From the NCBI GenBank assembly GCA_963680875.1, contig OY804582.1, positions 56,872,646 through 56,936,645 on the forward strand: 64,000 nucleotides of DNA. Direction: 5' to 3'. This stretch comes from Bathymodiolus brooksi (lineage: Eukaryota > Mollusca > Bivalvia > Mytilida > Modiolidae). The position numbers were made by a program, and so were the translations under genes. Each line of letters opens with the position of its first letter. The stretch's first letter is position 1. The notes below the pieces were generated by a model. The model searched no databases and had not been told where the DNA came from. It saw only the letters and a list, made by a program, of their open reading frames with translations. Of this stretch, positions 49,255 through 60,700 are shown one piece after another.

Positions 49255-50758
49255 CATGAGTTCCATATATTATCATAACATGTAAAGCACAGACTTATTT
49301 AATTGATGAAAATGATAGCAAAGTAGTGAAAATTATATTCATGGTCAAACTATTATAAAATATTGTCCAAAAATTGAACTGTGTGGTTTTTTTTTATTTA
49401 CAATTTCTGCAAAATCAATATTTAAAGAAATAGAATTATAGTATTATAAGAAATATATATACGGGTATATAGAGAAAATTGGAAGTTTCCGAATAATTTT
49501 GACAAATGACTGTGTATCAATTTAAAAAAATAAATAATCCAAAGTAATATTTCATGTTTTATTTTATACTGCAATGCTCATTTTTTTGTACAAACACAAA
49601 GTTTCCTAACTATTTGTCCCCCTACCCCCTTCCCCCCCCCCCCCCCAACCCCAAAAAATCGCTGGTCAGTTTGACTTCATTACAAAAACAATTTGTTTAC
49701 TTCAAAGACTATTTAATTCTGTTTATACTAGCATGAATGTAGAAAATTGAATTTTATTGTAATAAATATTGACAAGCCTGTTAGTAAAATTGTTCTACAT
49801 GACATTTATTAAATTCAACAATGCATCAAATCTTCTAAATATTAAATTTTACAAACTTTTCACCCTTAGCTACAAAAAAAGGGCCTTAGTGTCAATTAGA
49901 TTCAGCTTAAACCTAAGCAAACAGTGGAGACACTGTTCAACTTGACTTGAACAAATACGCTTAGCTGCTTAAATTCACCTTGCGACAGAAAATGCTTATA
50001 AATCTCTTCAAGGATGTGGAATACCAACAATGGCGAGGTCATTAGCTATCTAAACTGACGGCAATCCTCACTTGTTAGACAGGAGCAGATAATCCTCCTT
50101 GACGGACAAATCTTTATTGATGACGATTTAATGTCCATTATTCCACGGCCTCTCACAATAATTTGATCGTAGCGGTTACAAATTAAATATTGATTACAAG
50201 TCTTCTTTTTGTTTTGTAATACTGACATGTGGTCGCGCTAATCGAACATGTCTTTATTGAAAATTTACTTAAAAGATATCAAAGGCCGATTTTTCACAGA
50301 ATCGGGACACATTTAGTGTTTAATAATGAAGCTAGATTCAAATCCCCTACTTCAAAATTTCAAATTTAAAAATACCAATGGAAATTGACAGACACAAAAT
50401 ATTCATATAACTGTACTATTGGACAATTATCATAGAATCGGAAAGTTAATTCAACACATGGCTTTATTCAACTTAAGCCCCGCAAACATTTGTCTTCAAT
50501 AAAAGTTTGTTATTAACTTTCGTTTATCGTGTAAGCTTTGGCAAGTAAGGTTTATTGAAATATCATAGACAAAAATAAGATAAATTATTTGATATCGATA
50601 ATTAAATTTTAGTCACAAAGGAAATTAAATTTCCAAAGAGTAAATTATATTCTGATTTAAACATCATTTATCAAGAACATAGCAGATTCTTGTTCATTTT
50701 GTAGTAAGAAGCTTATTGGTTATCAGATGTATAACATCAATTTCTACAATATTTTAAC
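49255..50758. other. Non-coding stretch
   Basis: A C run lies at about 49629-49646. The 49.88-50.28 kb part is non-repetitive with higher GC; its 60-codon minus frame has no domain. No gene is supported. Confidence 0.35.
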
Positions 50759-51120
50759 CACATCGGTGGTGTAATGGTTAGTGTGTTTGCCTCAAGTGTG
50801 TTAGATCGTGAGTTCGAGCCCTGGTCAGGTCATACCAAACACTATAAAATTGGTATTTGTTTTTTCTCCGTTAAGCACACAGCATTAAGGAGAAAATGCA
50901 AAGACTGGTTGGCTCAGAGTAAGGATAATATGTCAGAGTGAGGCGACATGTCTATCCGCGAACTGTTGTTTCAGTGAGTTAGCACTATAAAAATCCAATT
51001 CAGCGTGTTGGTCTAGTACAAGGCGGACTTCATCGTCATTTCATTGAAAATTAATTTATTCTCGCCATGATATAGCTGAAAAATGCTGAGTTGACGTTAA
51101 ACAACAATCACTCACTCACT
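50759..51120 (+). repeat. Second SINE family, full length, RUDI-like
   Basis: A distinct tRNA-headed SINE of about 360 bp. The head is ggtggtgtaatggttagtg (A box) and gtgagttcgagccctgg (B box, 50808-50824). The body is unrelated to the main family (gtcagagtgaggcgacatgt; gcgtgttggtctagtac), and the 3' domain is gccatgatatagctgaa...gttaaacaac with a (TCAC)n tail. The shared 3' domain implies that both families use the same LINE machinery. The head does not fold as a functional tRNA with a paired acceptor stem. Confidence 0.85.
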
Positions 51121-51124
51121 CTAA

Positions 51125-51152
51125 AATATTTCAGTTATATCGTGGCAATCAG
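51125..51152 (-). repeat. Tiny main-family SINE fragment abutting the RUDI-like SINE
   Basis: aatatttcagttatatcgtg, then gcaatcag, lies four bases after the tail of the forward SINE and in opposite orientation. Confidence 0.55.
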
Positions 51153-51964
51153 ATGACTGTAAGTTGACTAAAATTTGAAAACAAGATATTTATAGAGGGA
51201 ATTTTTTTTTAGTAAATGTTGTTTCAATATTTAACAGATATAATTGCATTGGGGTTATTTAAAGAATTTTTCTGTAATAAATACTGCACAGGAAATTGGT
51301 AAAGGGAGATCACTGTCCAAAAAAGTAAAATCAACTATAGGTGTGTGGAATACCATTTGTTTTATGTAATACACACTCAGCATTTTGTCAAGTAGGCTAC
51401 TACTCACCAATAAACATGAAATAATAAAGGGCAGGTGCAGAATGACACAACTGCAAGTCAACAAGAGCTTCCCCCTACACTGCTCTGCCTGAAAATAATA
51501 TTTGAACTGCAAAAAAACATAAAATCATACTTAAAATAAAATATTTATTCTTACAACAAAAATATCTACGTATTATGATATAATGAAAAGAAAGTGTAAA
51601 CAGTACTGATCAACACATTCAATTCCACCAACAAACAATCACCACTCCTGTCAAAACATTCAACACATAAAAGGCTATTGGAAATCCAGGTCTTAATTTA
51701 AAGACGTCACATTTTGTATGTTGTATGTGTAAAAAAAGAAAAAAAAGGAAAAAAAGAGGGGGTGCATAAACAAAGATTGAAAAGTGTACTAAATTTTTTT
51801 TTCTGTTTTTAATTTATTCTAAATTTTAATTTTGATTTGAAAATCGTTTGTTTTTATGATGTAGCTTTGAACTGCTAAGTTTATATCATTTTCTAATTCA
51901 CTATTACCAAAAAGCAACAATTCTAATGCAATTATAATGTAACACATATTTTCATTGGCTATCG
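51153..51964. other. Non-coding stretch
   Basis: Purine-rich tract at 51731-51764. No supported gene. Confidence 0.35.
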
Positions 51965-52165
51965 AGAGCCGTCAAATCTGCAGTTGACAGGCCTGAAGGA
52001 ATGCTATATTCCTACGCCGAATGCACTTGTTTGTAAACAATATGGCTGACCCAGATATTTCTGACTATGAATTTGACGCTGACGGCCTATTTAGGAGATA
52101 ACTGTATTGTATTTGAAAATTTCACGGCATCAATTGGAGATTTGATGGTCGCAAATCGAGTTTAC
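51965..52165. mobile_element. DNA-transposon remnant related to the 52585 palindrome
   Basis: The left part (gccgtcaaatctgcagttga) and right part (catcaattggagatttgatg, gtcgcaaat) are inverted relatives of each other and match the arms of the palindrome at 52585-52742. Between them, an ATG at 52042 opens a 19-codon acidic frame (MADPDISDYEF...) that ends where the right arm begins. It looks like the 5' terminal region and start codon of a mobile-element gene fused to a MITE arm; the family is not identified. Confidence 0.5.
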
Positions 52166-52584
52166 TATCCATTCTAATGCAATACTGAACATAAAAATGT
52201 ATTATTGCATATCCCTGGGTCTAAAAATCACAAAAATTAAAATTCTGGGAATTATTGTTGAACGACTTTGACACATAAACAATGTGACATCATATGAAGA
52301 CTTCCAGTTTAAAATGTAAAGATCAGACGTTATTTGGCTGCGTGTACGCTTCAATTTAGATAGAATTTAACTAAAATAAGTTTTCAAGGTAGACATTTTA
52401 ATTATTTTTGTGTATTGTTGTACATATGACATGTAGGATTTCACGTTTTCAAGATGGCGGATCCTTAAACACTTACTACATTACTATTTTTTAGCGGAAG
52501 GAATTTGAAAAGTGCATATATTTCGTCATTTATTTGTATGTTTTCAAACAAGTGTGTACACGTTGGGAGAATTTCATAAGAATA
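52166..52584. other. Non-coding stretch between related elements
   Basis: No supported gene. The short word aagatggcgg at 52451 resembles a YY1-type site, but no transcript start can be argued. Confidence 0.3.
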
Positions 52585-52742
52585 GGAATAACAGTACTGT
52601 ATTTGAAGAGTTGTCGGTGTCAATTGTGGATTTGACGGTCGCAAATGCTGTTTTACTGCTCGCGTCGCCAGTAAAACGGCATTTGCGACCGTCAAATCCA
52701 CAATTGACACCTCCATCTCTTCAAATACAGTCCTGTTATTCC
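52585..52742. mobile_element. Near-perfect 158 bp palindrome (hairpin MITE)
   Basis: Arms 52585-52658 and 52669-52742 are nearly exact inverse copies (ggaataacagtactgtattt ... ttttactg / cagtaaaac ... cctgttattcc) around a 10-base spacer. Both strands therefore give the same peptide frame (SIVDLTVANAVLL), which is a by-product and not a gene. Few mismatches separate the arms, so the element is young or kept by gene conversion. Confidence 0.88.
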
Positions 52743-52852
52743 TTAATTCAGATGTGATCGGAACATTATACCGGTAGTCTACCTAAATGCCTTGATAGTT
52801 TTTGTTGACAAAAAACGATTTTAGGATAGTGTTTTTAATACATCATTTGTTA

Positions 52853-53015
52853 CAGTATAGTAGTCCCTTTTCTACTCTGAAATGAAAAGTGGCCTTATAG
52901 GAGGGGTGGCCTCCCTTGAGGGAGATAATTAGGTAGTAATTTACTATTTCACTGAATCTAAAATCTGTCCTGATGGAGTGGTCTTTAGTGAAAGGGGTCT
53001 TAAAAGACTTGACTG
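52853..53015. mobile_element. Decayed relative of the CAGTCAA-type MITEs
   Basis: It starts tacagta, with agtggccttatagga near the left as in the copies at 2640 and 23871, and ends gtcttaaaagacttgactg. The terminal inverted repeats are only partly matched. Confidence 0.4.
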
Positions 53016-53563
53016 TTGTATATGATAAAAATCATCATCTTGTTTTAAATTACAATAATGACAGAATATATCATTTTTACAAAATCTTCTTCTATATAAA
53101 ATATTTCATTACCATTCAATTACACAGTACATATATATGGTGAAAAATTTATGAATGTGTGCATAGGACAGAGATATCCCTCTTTCAGCTATAGATAAGA
53201 GAGATGGAAAAGTGTTAAAGTACAAAATCAAACATAGCCTGTCTTTTGTAGTTCCTGACCTTGTGTATAAATTTCAACTGATTTTCTATCATGGGGGACT
53301 TTGCTAATATGCTAAGTTATTGAACAGAGGCCAAGGGGAGATGTACATGTACCTACAACAAAAGTAAAACTTAATGCCCCAGACACTTAGATGTGGGGAT
53401 ATTAAAATGCATGGAACTACAAACTATCAAGTGCATTTTGATATTTTTATTTTTCAAAAATGAAAGCACAGTGCAAAAGTTTGAGACTTTTGATTTTACT
53501 TTAGATGTCTTCAAAATCAACACTTTCAAGAAATTTTATACCCTTAAAGGTTGAAAAGTTTAC
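53016..53563. other. Non-coding stretch
   Basis: No supported gene. A pyrimidine-rich acceptor-like word (tctctcttatctatag, minus strand, about 53190-53205) precedes a short open frame, too weak to call. Confidence 0.3.
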
Positions 53564-53706
53564 CGAACAGTTACATGTTGTTTGTGGATTATATCATCAA
53601 ATGAAACAGAAGCCCCATAATCAAACGATCGTCTCAGTCTTGTCAATATTATGTTGTCAAATCTTCTCTCTGGTGGTCTAAGACATAAAACTAAATAAAC
53701 TGTCAA
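53564..53706 (-). CDS. Candidate internal exon of an unidentified gene
   Basis: On the minus strand an acceptor (ttgattttgcag, ending at 53707; alternative ttatgtcttag ending at 53678) and a donor (TTCG|GTAAAC at 53563) enclose about 143 nt open in one frame. Part of its translation is RPPERRFDNIILTRLRRSF followed by DYGASVSFDDI, which has a protein-like composition and more GC than its surroundings. I do not recognise the family and find no convincing neighbouring exons, so this is only a candidate. Confidence 0.3.
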
Positions 53707-54075
53707 CTGCAAAATCAATATTGTTAAACGGGAAAATTCTAAGATCATAAACTCGTAACTTGTCGTGTTAAAGTGGGAGCCAATATTGTTTAAATTTAAT
53801 TTTACATTTATCTGAAGTTCGGATTAAAATCTCTCGTGAAAGTCCTTACAAACAAATTAAACTTCATTTTCACATTTTCAAAAAATCAATTGCTTACATA
53901 CAACTAAAGAAGGTCCAATTTCAAAGAGATTTAAAATAATTTACCATATACTCATGTTTTATTTAAGTGAAATAAGAGTCAACTTCATTTATGACCGCGG
54001 CTTACAGGCAGGTAAATTAGGGGCAAATTACAATACGTTAGTCCTACCTATTACATTAACATATGTAATTATCTT
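53707..54075. other. Non-coding stretch
   Basis: AT-rich, with nothing supported. Confidence 0.35.
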
Positions 54076-54177
54076 TTAACTGTATTGGTCTATCAATCGA
54101 CACTCAAGGATTTCCGCTTCCAAATTTTTGTGGCGTCTTGCGATACTCCTGTCGGGCCTGTGGTTTGAAGATGATAC
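54076..54177 (-). CDS. Candidate terminal exon, weak
   Basis: After a good acceptor (tttctatttgtgcag, minus strand, ending at 54178), 33 codons are open to a TAA (VSSSNHRPDRSIARRH... ECRLIDQYS). The peptide is charged and non-repetitive. No polyadenylation signal follows closely, and it lies upstream of the candidate exon at 53564, so the two do not fit one simple gene model. Confidence 0.2.
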   Translation of the reverse strand, partial: VSSSNHRPDRSIARRHKNLEAEILECRLIDQYS

Positions 54178-54780
54178 CTGCACAAATAGAAAGGAATTGA
54201 GTTATACTGTACTATTAAATTTCCAAGGATCACAATTAAATATCTTACATCTTGACGATCTTGTCTTAATTAGAAGCTATGATTATACCTATCATCTGAG
54301 TCTACATCCATCATTAAGTCAACACAATTCAAAAGAATTTAGTTTAAAAGTGAAATGTAATAATTAATACACATCCCTAAAATATGGCTTTGTCATCAGT
54401 AAATATTGTATAGAATATCTATTTTGACTTTTTAATGAAAGATCCAAGTCTGTTTGAAGTTAAATAAGATGAATTTAGAGGTTTCAAATTTCTTACTTTT
54501 TTTTTTTATCTTTTACATCAGGTTTAATTCTGTCTCTCTCAATTTTTTTTTTGATTTTTAACTTTCTTAACAATATGAACCTACTTGTGGTAAATGCAGT
54601 CCATGGAAAGAGGTCATACAAGTTCACACCCTTCTTGAAAAAAACACAATAAATTAAAGACAAAAAAATCCGCCAAAACAATCATATCTCTAAATAAAGA
54701 AAATAATGATGAAGAATTTTCTGTGATTGTTAGAACAAGAATAACTGGTTCCATGTCTTTAACAAGATCCTAATATAATA
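54178..54780. other. Non-coding stretch left of satellite C
   Basis: A 79-codon plus frame (54128-54367) overlaps the candidate exon on the other strand and has no domain. A T run is at 54498-54508. The satellite begins abruptly at 54781. Confidence 0.35.
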
Positions 54781-57700
54781 GTGTAGGAAACCTTTTATCA
54801 ATGGTTCTGTACTTTACAGAGTGTAGGAAACCTTTTATCAATGGTTCTGTACTTTACAGAGTGTAGGAAACCTTTTATCAATGGTTCTGTACTTTACAGA
54901 GTGTAGGAAACCTTTTATCAATGGTTCTGTACTTTACAGAGTGTAGGAAACCTTTTATCAATGGTTCTGTACTTTACAGAGTGAAGGAAACCTTTTATCA
55001 ATGGTTCTGTACTTTACAGAGTGGAGAAACCTTTTATCAATGGTTCTGTACTTTACAGAGTGGAGAAACCTTTTATCAATGGTTTTGTACTTTATAGAGT
55101 GGAGAAACCTTTTATCAATGGTTCTGTACTTTACAGAGTGTAGGGAACCTTTTATCAATGGTTCTGTACTTTACAGAGTGTAGGAAACCTTTTATCAATG
55201 GTTCTGTACTTTACAGAGTGTAGGAAATCTTTTATCAATGGTTCTGTACTTTACAGAGTGTAGGAAACCTTTTATCAATGGTTCTGTACTTTACAGAGTG
55301 TAGGAAACCTTTTATCAATGGTTCTGTACTTTACAGAGTGGAGAAACCTTTTATCAATGGTTCTGTACTTTACAGAGTGTAGGAAACCTTTTATCAATGG
55401 TTCTGTACTTTACAGAGTGTAGGAAACCTTTTATCAATGGTTCTGTACTTTACAGAGTGTAGGAAACCTTTTATCAATGGTTCTGTACTTTACAGAGTGT
55501 AGGAAACCTTTTATCAATGGTTCTGTACTTTACAGAGTGAAGGAAACCTTTTATCAATGGTTCTGTACTTTACAGAGTGGAGAAACCTTTTATCAATGGT
55601 TCTGTACTTTACAGAGTGGAGAAACCTTTTATCAATGGTTTTGTACTTTATAGAGTGGAGAAACCTTTTATCAATGGTTCTGTACTTTACAGAGTGTAGG
55701 GAACCTTTTATCAATGGTTCTGTACTTTACAGAGTGTAGGAAACCTTTTATCAATGGTTCTGTACTTTACAGAGTGTAGGAAATCTTTTATCAATGGTTC
55801 TGTACTTTACAGAGTGTAGGAAACCTTTTATCAATGGTTCTGTACTTTACAGAGTGTAGGAAACCTTTTATCAATGGTTCTGTACTTTACAGAGTGGAGA
55901 AACCTTTTATCAATGGTTCTGTACTTTACAGAGTGGAGAAACCTTTTATCAATGGTTTTGTACTTTATAGAGTGGAGAAACCTTTTATCAATGGTTCTGT
56001 ACTTTACAGAGTGTAGGAAACCTTTTATCAATGGTTCTGTACTTTACAGAGTGGAGAAACCTTTTATCAATGGTTCTGTACTTTACAGAGTGTAGGAAAC
56101 CTTTTATCAATGGTTCTGTACTTTACAGAGTGTAGGAAATCTTTTATCAATGGTTCTGTACTTTACAGAGTGTAGGAAACCTTTTATCAATGGTTCTGTA
56201 CTTTACAGAGTGTAGGAAACCTTTTATCAATGGTTCTGTACTTTACAGAGTGTAGGAAACCTTTTATCAATGGTTCTGTACTTTACAGAGTGGAGAAACC
56301 TTTTATCAATGGTTCTGTACTTTACAGAGTGGAGAAACCTTTTATCAATGGTTTTGTACTTTATAGAGTGGAGAAACCTTTTATCAATGGTTCTGTACTT
56401 TACAGAGTGTAGGAAACCTTTTATCAATGGTTCTGTACTTTACAGAGTGTAGGAAACCTTTTATCAATGGTTCTGTACTTTAGAGTGGAGAAACCTTTTA
56501 TCAATGGTTCTGTACTTTACAGAGTGGAGAAACCTTTTATCAATGGTTTTGTACTTTATAGAGTGGAGAAACCTTTTATCAATGGTTCTGTACTTTACAG
56601 AGTGTAGGAAACCTTTCATCAATGGTTCTGTACTTTACAGAGTAGAGAAACCTTTTATCAATGGTTCTGTACTTTACAAAGTGGAGAAACCTTTTATCAA
56701 TGGTTCTGTACTTTACAGAGTGGAGAAACCTTTTATCAATGGTTCTGTTCTTTACCGCATGGAAAAACCTTTTATCAATGGTTCTGTACTTTACAGAGTG
56801 TAGGAAACCTTTTATCAATGGTTCTGTACTTTACAGAGTGTAGGAAATCTTTTATCAATGGTTCTGTACATTACAGAGTGTAGGAAACCTTTTATCAATG
56901 GTTCTGTACTTTACAGAGTGTAGGAAACCTTTTATCAATGGTTCTGTACTTTACAGAGTGTAGGAAACCTTTTATCAATGGTTCTGTACTTTACAGAGTG
57001 GAGAAACCTTTTATCAATGGTTCTGTACTTTACAGAGTGGAGAAACCTTTTATCAATGGTTTTGTACTTTATAGAATGGAGAAACCTTTTATCAATGGTT
57101 CTGTACTTTACAGAGTGTAGGAAACCTTTTATCAATGGTTCTGTACTTTACAGAGTGTAGGAAACCTTTTATCAATGGTTCTGTACTTTACAGAGTGGAG
57201 AAACCTTTTATCAATGGTTCTGTACTTTACAGAGTGGAGAAACCTTTTATCAATGGTTTTGTACTTTATAGAGTGGAGAAACCTTTTATCAATGGTTCTG
57301 TACTTTACAGAGTGTAGGAAACCTTTCATCAATGGTTCTGTACTTTACAGAGTAGAGAAACCTTTTATCAATGGTTCTGTACTTTACAAAGTGGAGAAAC
57401 CTTTTATCAATGGTTCTGTACTTTACAGAGTGGAGAAACCTTTTATCAATGGTTCTGTTCTTTACCGCATGGAGAAACCTTTTATCAATGGTTCTGTACT
57501 TTACAGAGTGGAAAAACCTTTTATCAATGGTTCTATACTTTACAGAGTGTAGGAAACCTTTAATCAATGGTTCTGTACTATACAGAGTGTAGGAAACCTT
57601 TTATCAATGGTTCTGTACTTTATAGAATGGAGAAACCTTTTATCAATGGTTCTGTACTTTACAGAGTGTAGGAAATCTTTTATCAATGGTTCTGTACTTT

Positions 57701-60700
57701 ACAGAGTGTAGGAAACCTTTTATCAATCGTTCTGTACTTTACAGAGTGTAGAAAACCTTTTATCAATGGTTCTGTACTTTACAGAGTGGAGAAACCTTTT
57801 ATCAATGGTTCTGTACTTTACAGAGTGGAGAAACCTTTTATCAATGGTTTTGTACTTTATAGAGTGGAGAAACCTTTTATCAATGGTTCTGTACTTTACA
57901 GAGTGTAGGAAACCTTTTATCAATGGTTCTGTACTTTACAGAGTGTAGGAAATCTTTTATCAATGGTTCTGTACTTTACAGAGTGGAGAAACCTTTTATC
58001 AATGGTTCTGTACTTTACAGAGTGGAGAAACCTTTTATCAATGGTTTTGTACTTTATAGAGTGGAGAAACCTTTTATCAATGGTTCTGTACTTTACAGAG
58101 TGAAGGAAACCTTTTATCAATGGTTCTGTACTTTACAGAGTAGAGAAACCTTTTATCAATGGTTCTGTACTTTACAGAGTGGAGAAACCTTTTATCAATG
58201 GTTCTGTACTTTACATAGTGGAGAAACCTTTTATCAATGGTTCTGTACTTTACAGAGTGTAGGAAATCTTTTATCAATGGTTCTGTACTTTACAGAGTGT
58301 AGGAAACCTTTTATCAATGGTTCTGTACTTTACAGAGTGTAGGAAACCTTTTATCAATGGTTTTGTACTTTATAGAGTGGAGAAACCTTTTATCAATGGT
58401 TCTGTACTTTACAGAGTGTAGGAAACCTTTCATCAATGGTTCTGTACTTTAGAGAGTAGAGAAACCTTTTATCAATGGTTCTGTACTTTACAAAGTGGAG
58501 AAACCTTTTATCAATGGTTCTGTACTTTACAGAGTGGAGAAACCTTTTATCAATGGTTCTGTTCTTTACCGCATGGAGAAACCTTTTATCAATGGTTCTG
58601 TACTTTACAGAGTGGAAAAACCTTTTATCAATGGTTCTATACTCTACAGAGTGTAGGAAACCTTTAATCAATGGTTCTGTACTATACAGAGTGTAGGAAA
58701 CCTTTTATCAATGGTTCTGTACTTTATAGAATGGAGAAACCTTTTATCAATGGTTCTGTACTTTACAGAGTGTAGGAAATCTTTTATCAATGGTTCTGTA
58801 CTTTACAGAGTGTAGGAAACCTTTTATCAATGGTTCTGTACTTTACAGAGTGTAGGAAACCTTTTATCAATGGTTCTGTACTTTACAGAGTGGAGAAACC
58901 TTTTATCAATGGTTCTGTACTTTACAGAGTGGAGAAACCTTTTATCAATGGTTTTGTACTTTATAGAGTGGAGAAACCTTTTATCAATGGTTCTGTACTT
59001 TACAGAGTGTAGGAAACCTTTTATCAATGGTTCTGTACTTTACAGAGTGTAGGAAATCTTTTATCAATGGTTCTGTACTTTACAGAGTGGAGAAACCTTT
59101 TATCAATGGTTCTGTACTTTACAGAGTGTAGGAAACCTTTTATCAATGGTTCTGTACTTTACAGAGTGTAGGAAATCTTTTATCAATGGTTCTGTACTTT
59201 ACAGAGTGTAGGAAACCTTTTATCAATGGTTCTGTACTTTACAGAGTGTAGGAAACCTTTTATCAATGGTTCTGTACTTTACAGAGTGTAGGAAACCTTT
59301 TATCAATGGTTCTGTACTTTACAGAGTGGAGAAACCTTTTATCAATGGTTCTGTACTTTACAGAGTGGAGAAACCTTTTATCAATGGTTTTGTACTTTAT
59401 AGAGTGGAGAAACCTTTTATCAATGGTTCTGTACTTTACAGAGTGTAGGAAACCTTTTATCAATGGTTCTGTACTTTACAGAGTGTAGGAAACCTTTTAT
59501 CAATGGTTCTGTACTTTACAGAGTGGAGAAACCTTTTATCAATGGTTCTGTACTTTACAGAGTGGAGAAACCTTTTATCAATGGTTTTGTACTTTATAGA
59601 GTGGAGAAACCTTTTATCAATGGTTCTGTACTTTACAGAGTGTAGAAAACCTTTCATCAATGGTTCTGTACTTTACAGAGTAGAGAAACCTTTTATCAAT
59701 GGTTCTGTACTTTACAGAGTGGAGAAACCTTTTATCAATGGTTCTGTACTTTACATAGTGGAGAAACCTTTTATCAATGGTTCTGTACTTTACAGAGTGT
59801 AGGAAATCTTTTATCAATGGTTCTGTACTTTACAGAGTGTAGGAAACCTTTTATCAATGGTTCTGTACTTTACAGAGTGTAGGAAACCTTTTATCAATGG
59901 TTCTGTACTTTACAGAGTGGAGAAACCTTTTATCAATGGTTCTGTACTTTACAGAGTGGAGAAACCTTTTATCAATGGTTTTGTACTTTATAGAGTGGAA
60001 AAACCTTTTATCAATGGTTCTGTACTTTACAGAGTGTAGGAAACCTTTTATCAATGGTTCTGTACTTTACAGAGTGTAGGAAACCTTTTATCAATGGTTC
60101 TGTACTTTACAGAGTGTAGGAAATCTTTTATCAATGGTTCTGTACTTTACAGAGTGTAGGAAACCTTTTATCAATGGTTCTGTACTTTACAGAGTGTAGG
60201 AAACCTTTTATCAATGGTTCTGTACTTTACAGAGTGTAGGAAACCTTTTATCAATGGTTCTGTACTTTACAGAGTGGAGAAACCTTTTATCAATGGTTTT
60301 GTACTTTATAGAGTGGAGAAACCTTTTATCAATGGTTCTGTACTTTACAGAGTGTAGGAAATCTTTTATCAATGGTTCTGTACTTTACAGAGTGTAGGAA
60401 ACCTTTTATCAATGGTTCTGTACTTTACAGAGTGTAGGAAACCTTTTATCAATGGTTCTGTACTTTACAGAGTGTAGGAAACCTTTTATCAATGGTTCTG
60501 TACTTTACAGAGTGGAGAAACCTTTTATCAATGGTTCTGTACTTTACATAGTGGAGAAACCTTTTATCAATGGTTTTGTACTTTATAGAGTGGAGAAACC
60601 TTTTATCAATGGTTCTGTACTTTACAGAGTGTAGGAAACCTTTTATCAATGGTTCTGTACTTTACAGAGTGTAGGAAACCTTTTATCAATGGTTCTGTAC

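Noticed and set aside
50759..50830. Functional tRNA gene
   Set aside because: A and B boxes are visible but the acceptor stem does not pair, and the sequence continues into a SINE body and tail.
52465..52757. Two frames with the peptide SIVDLTVANAVLL on opposite strands
   Set aside because: They mirror each other because the underlying DNA is a palindrome.
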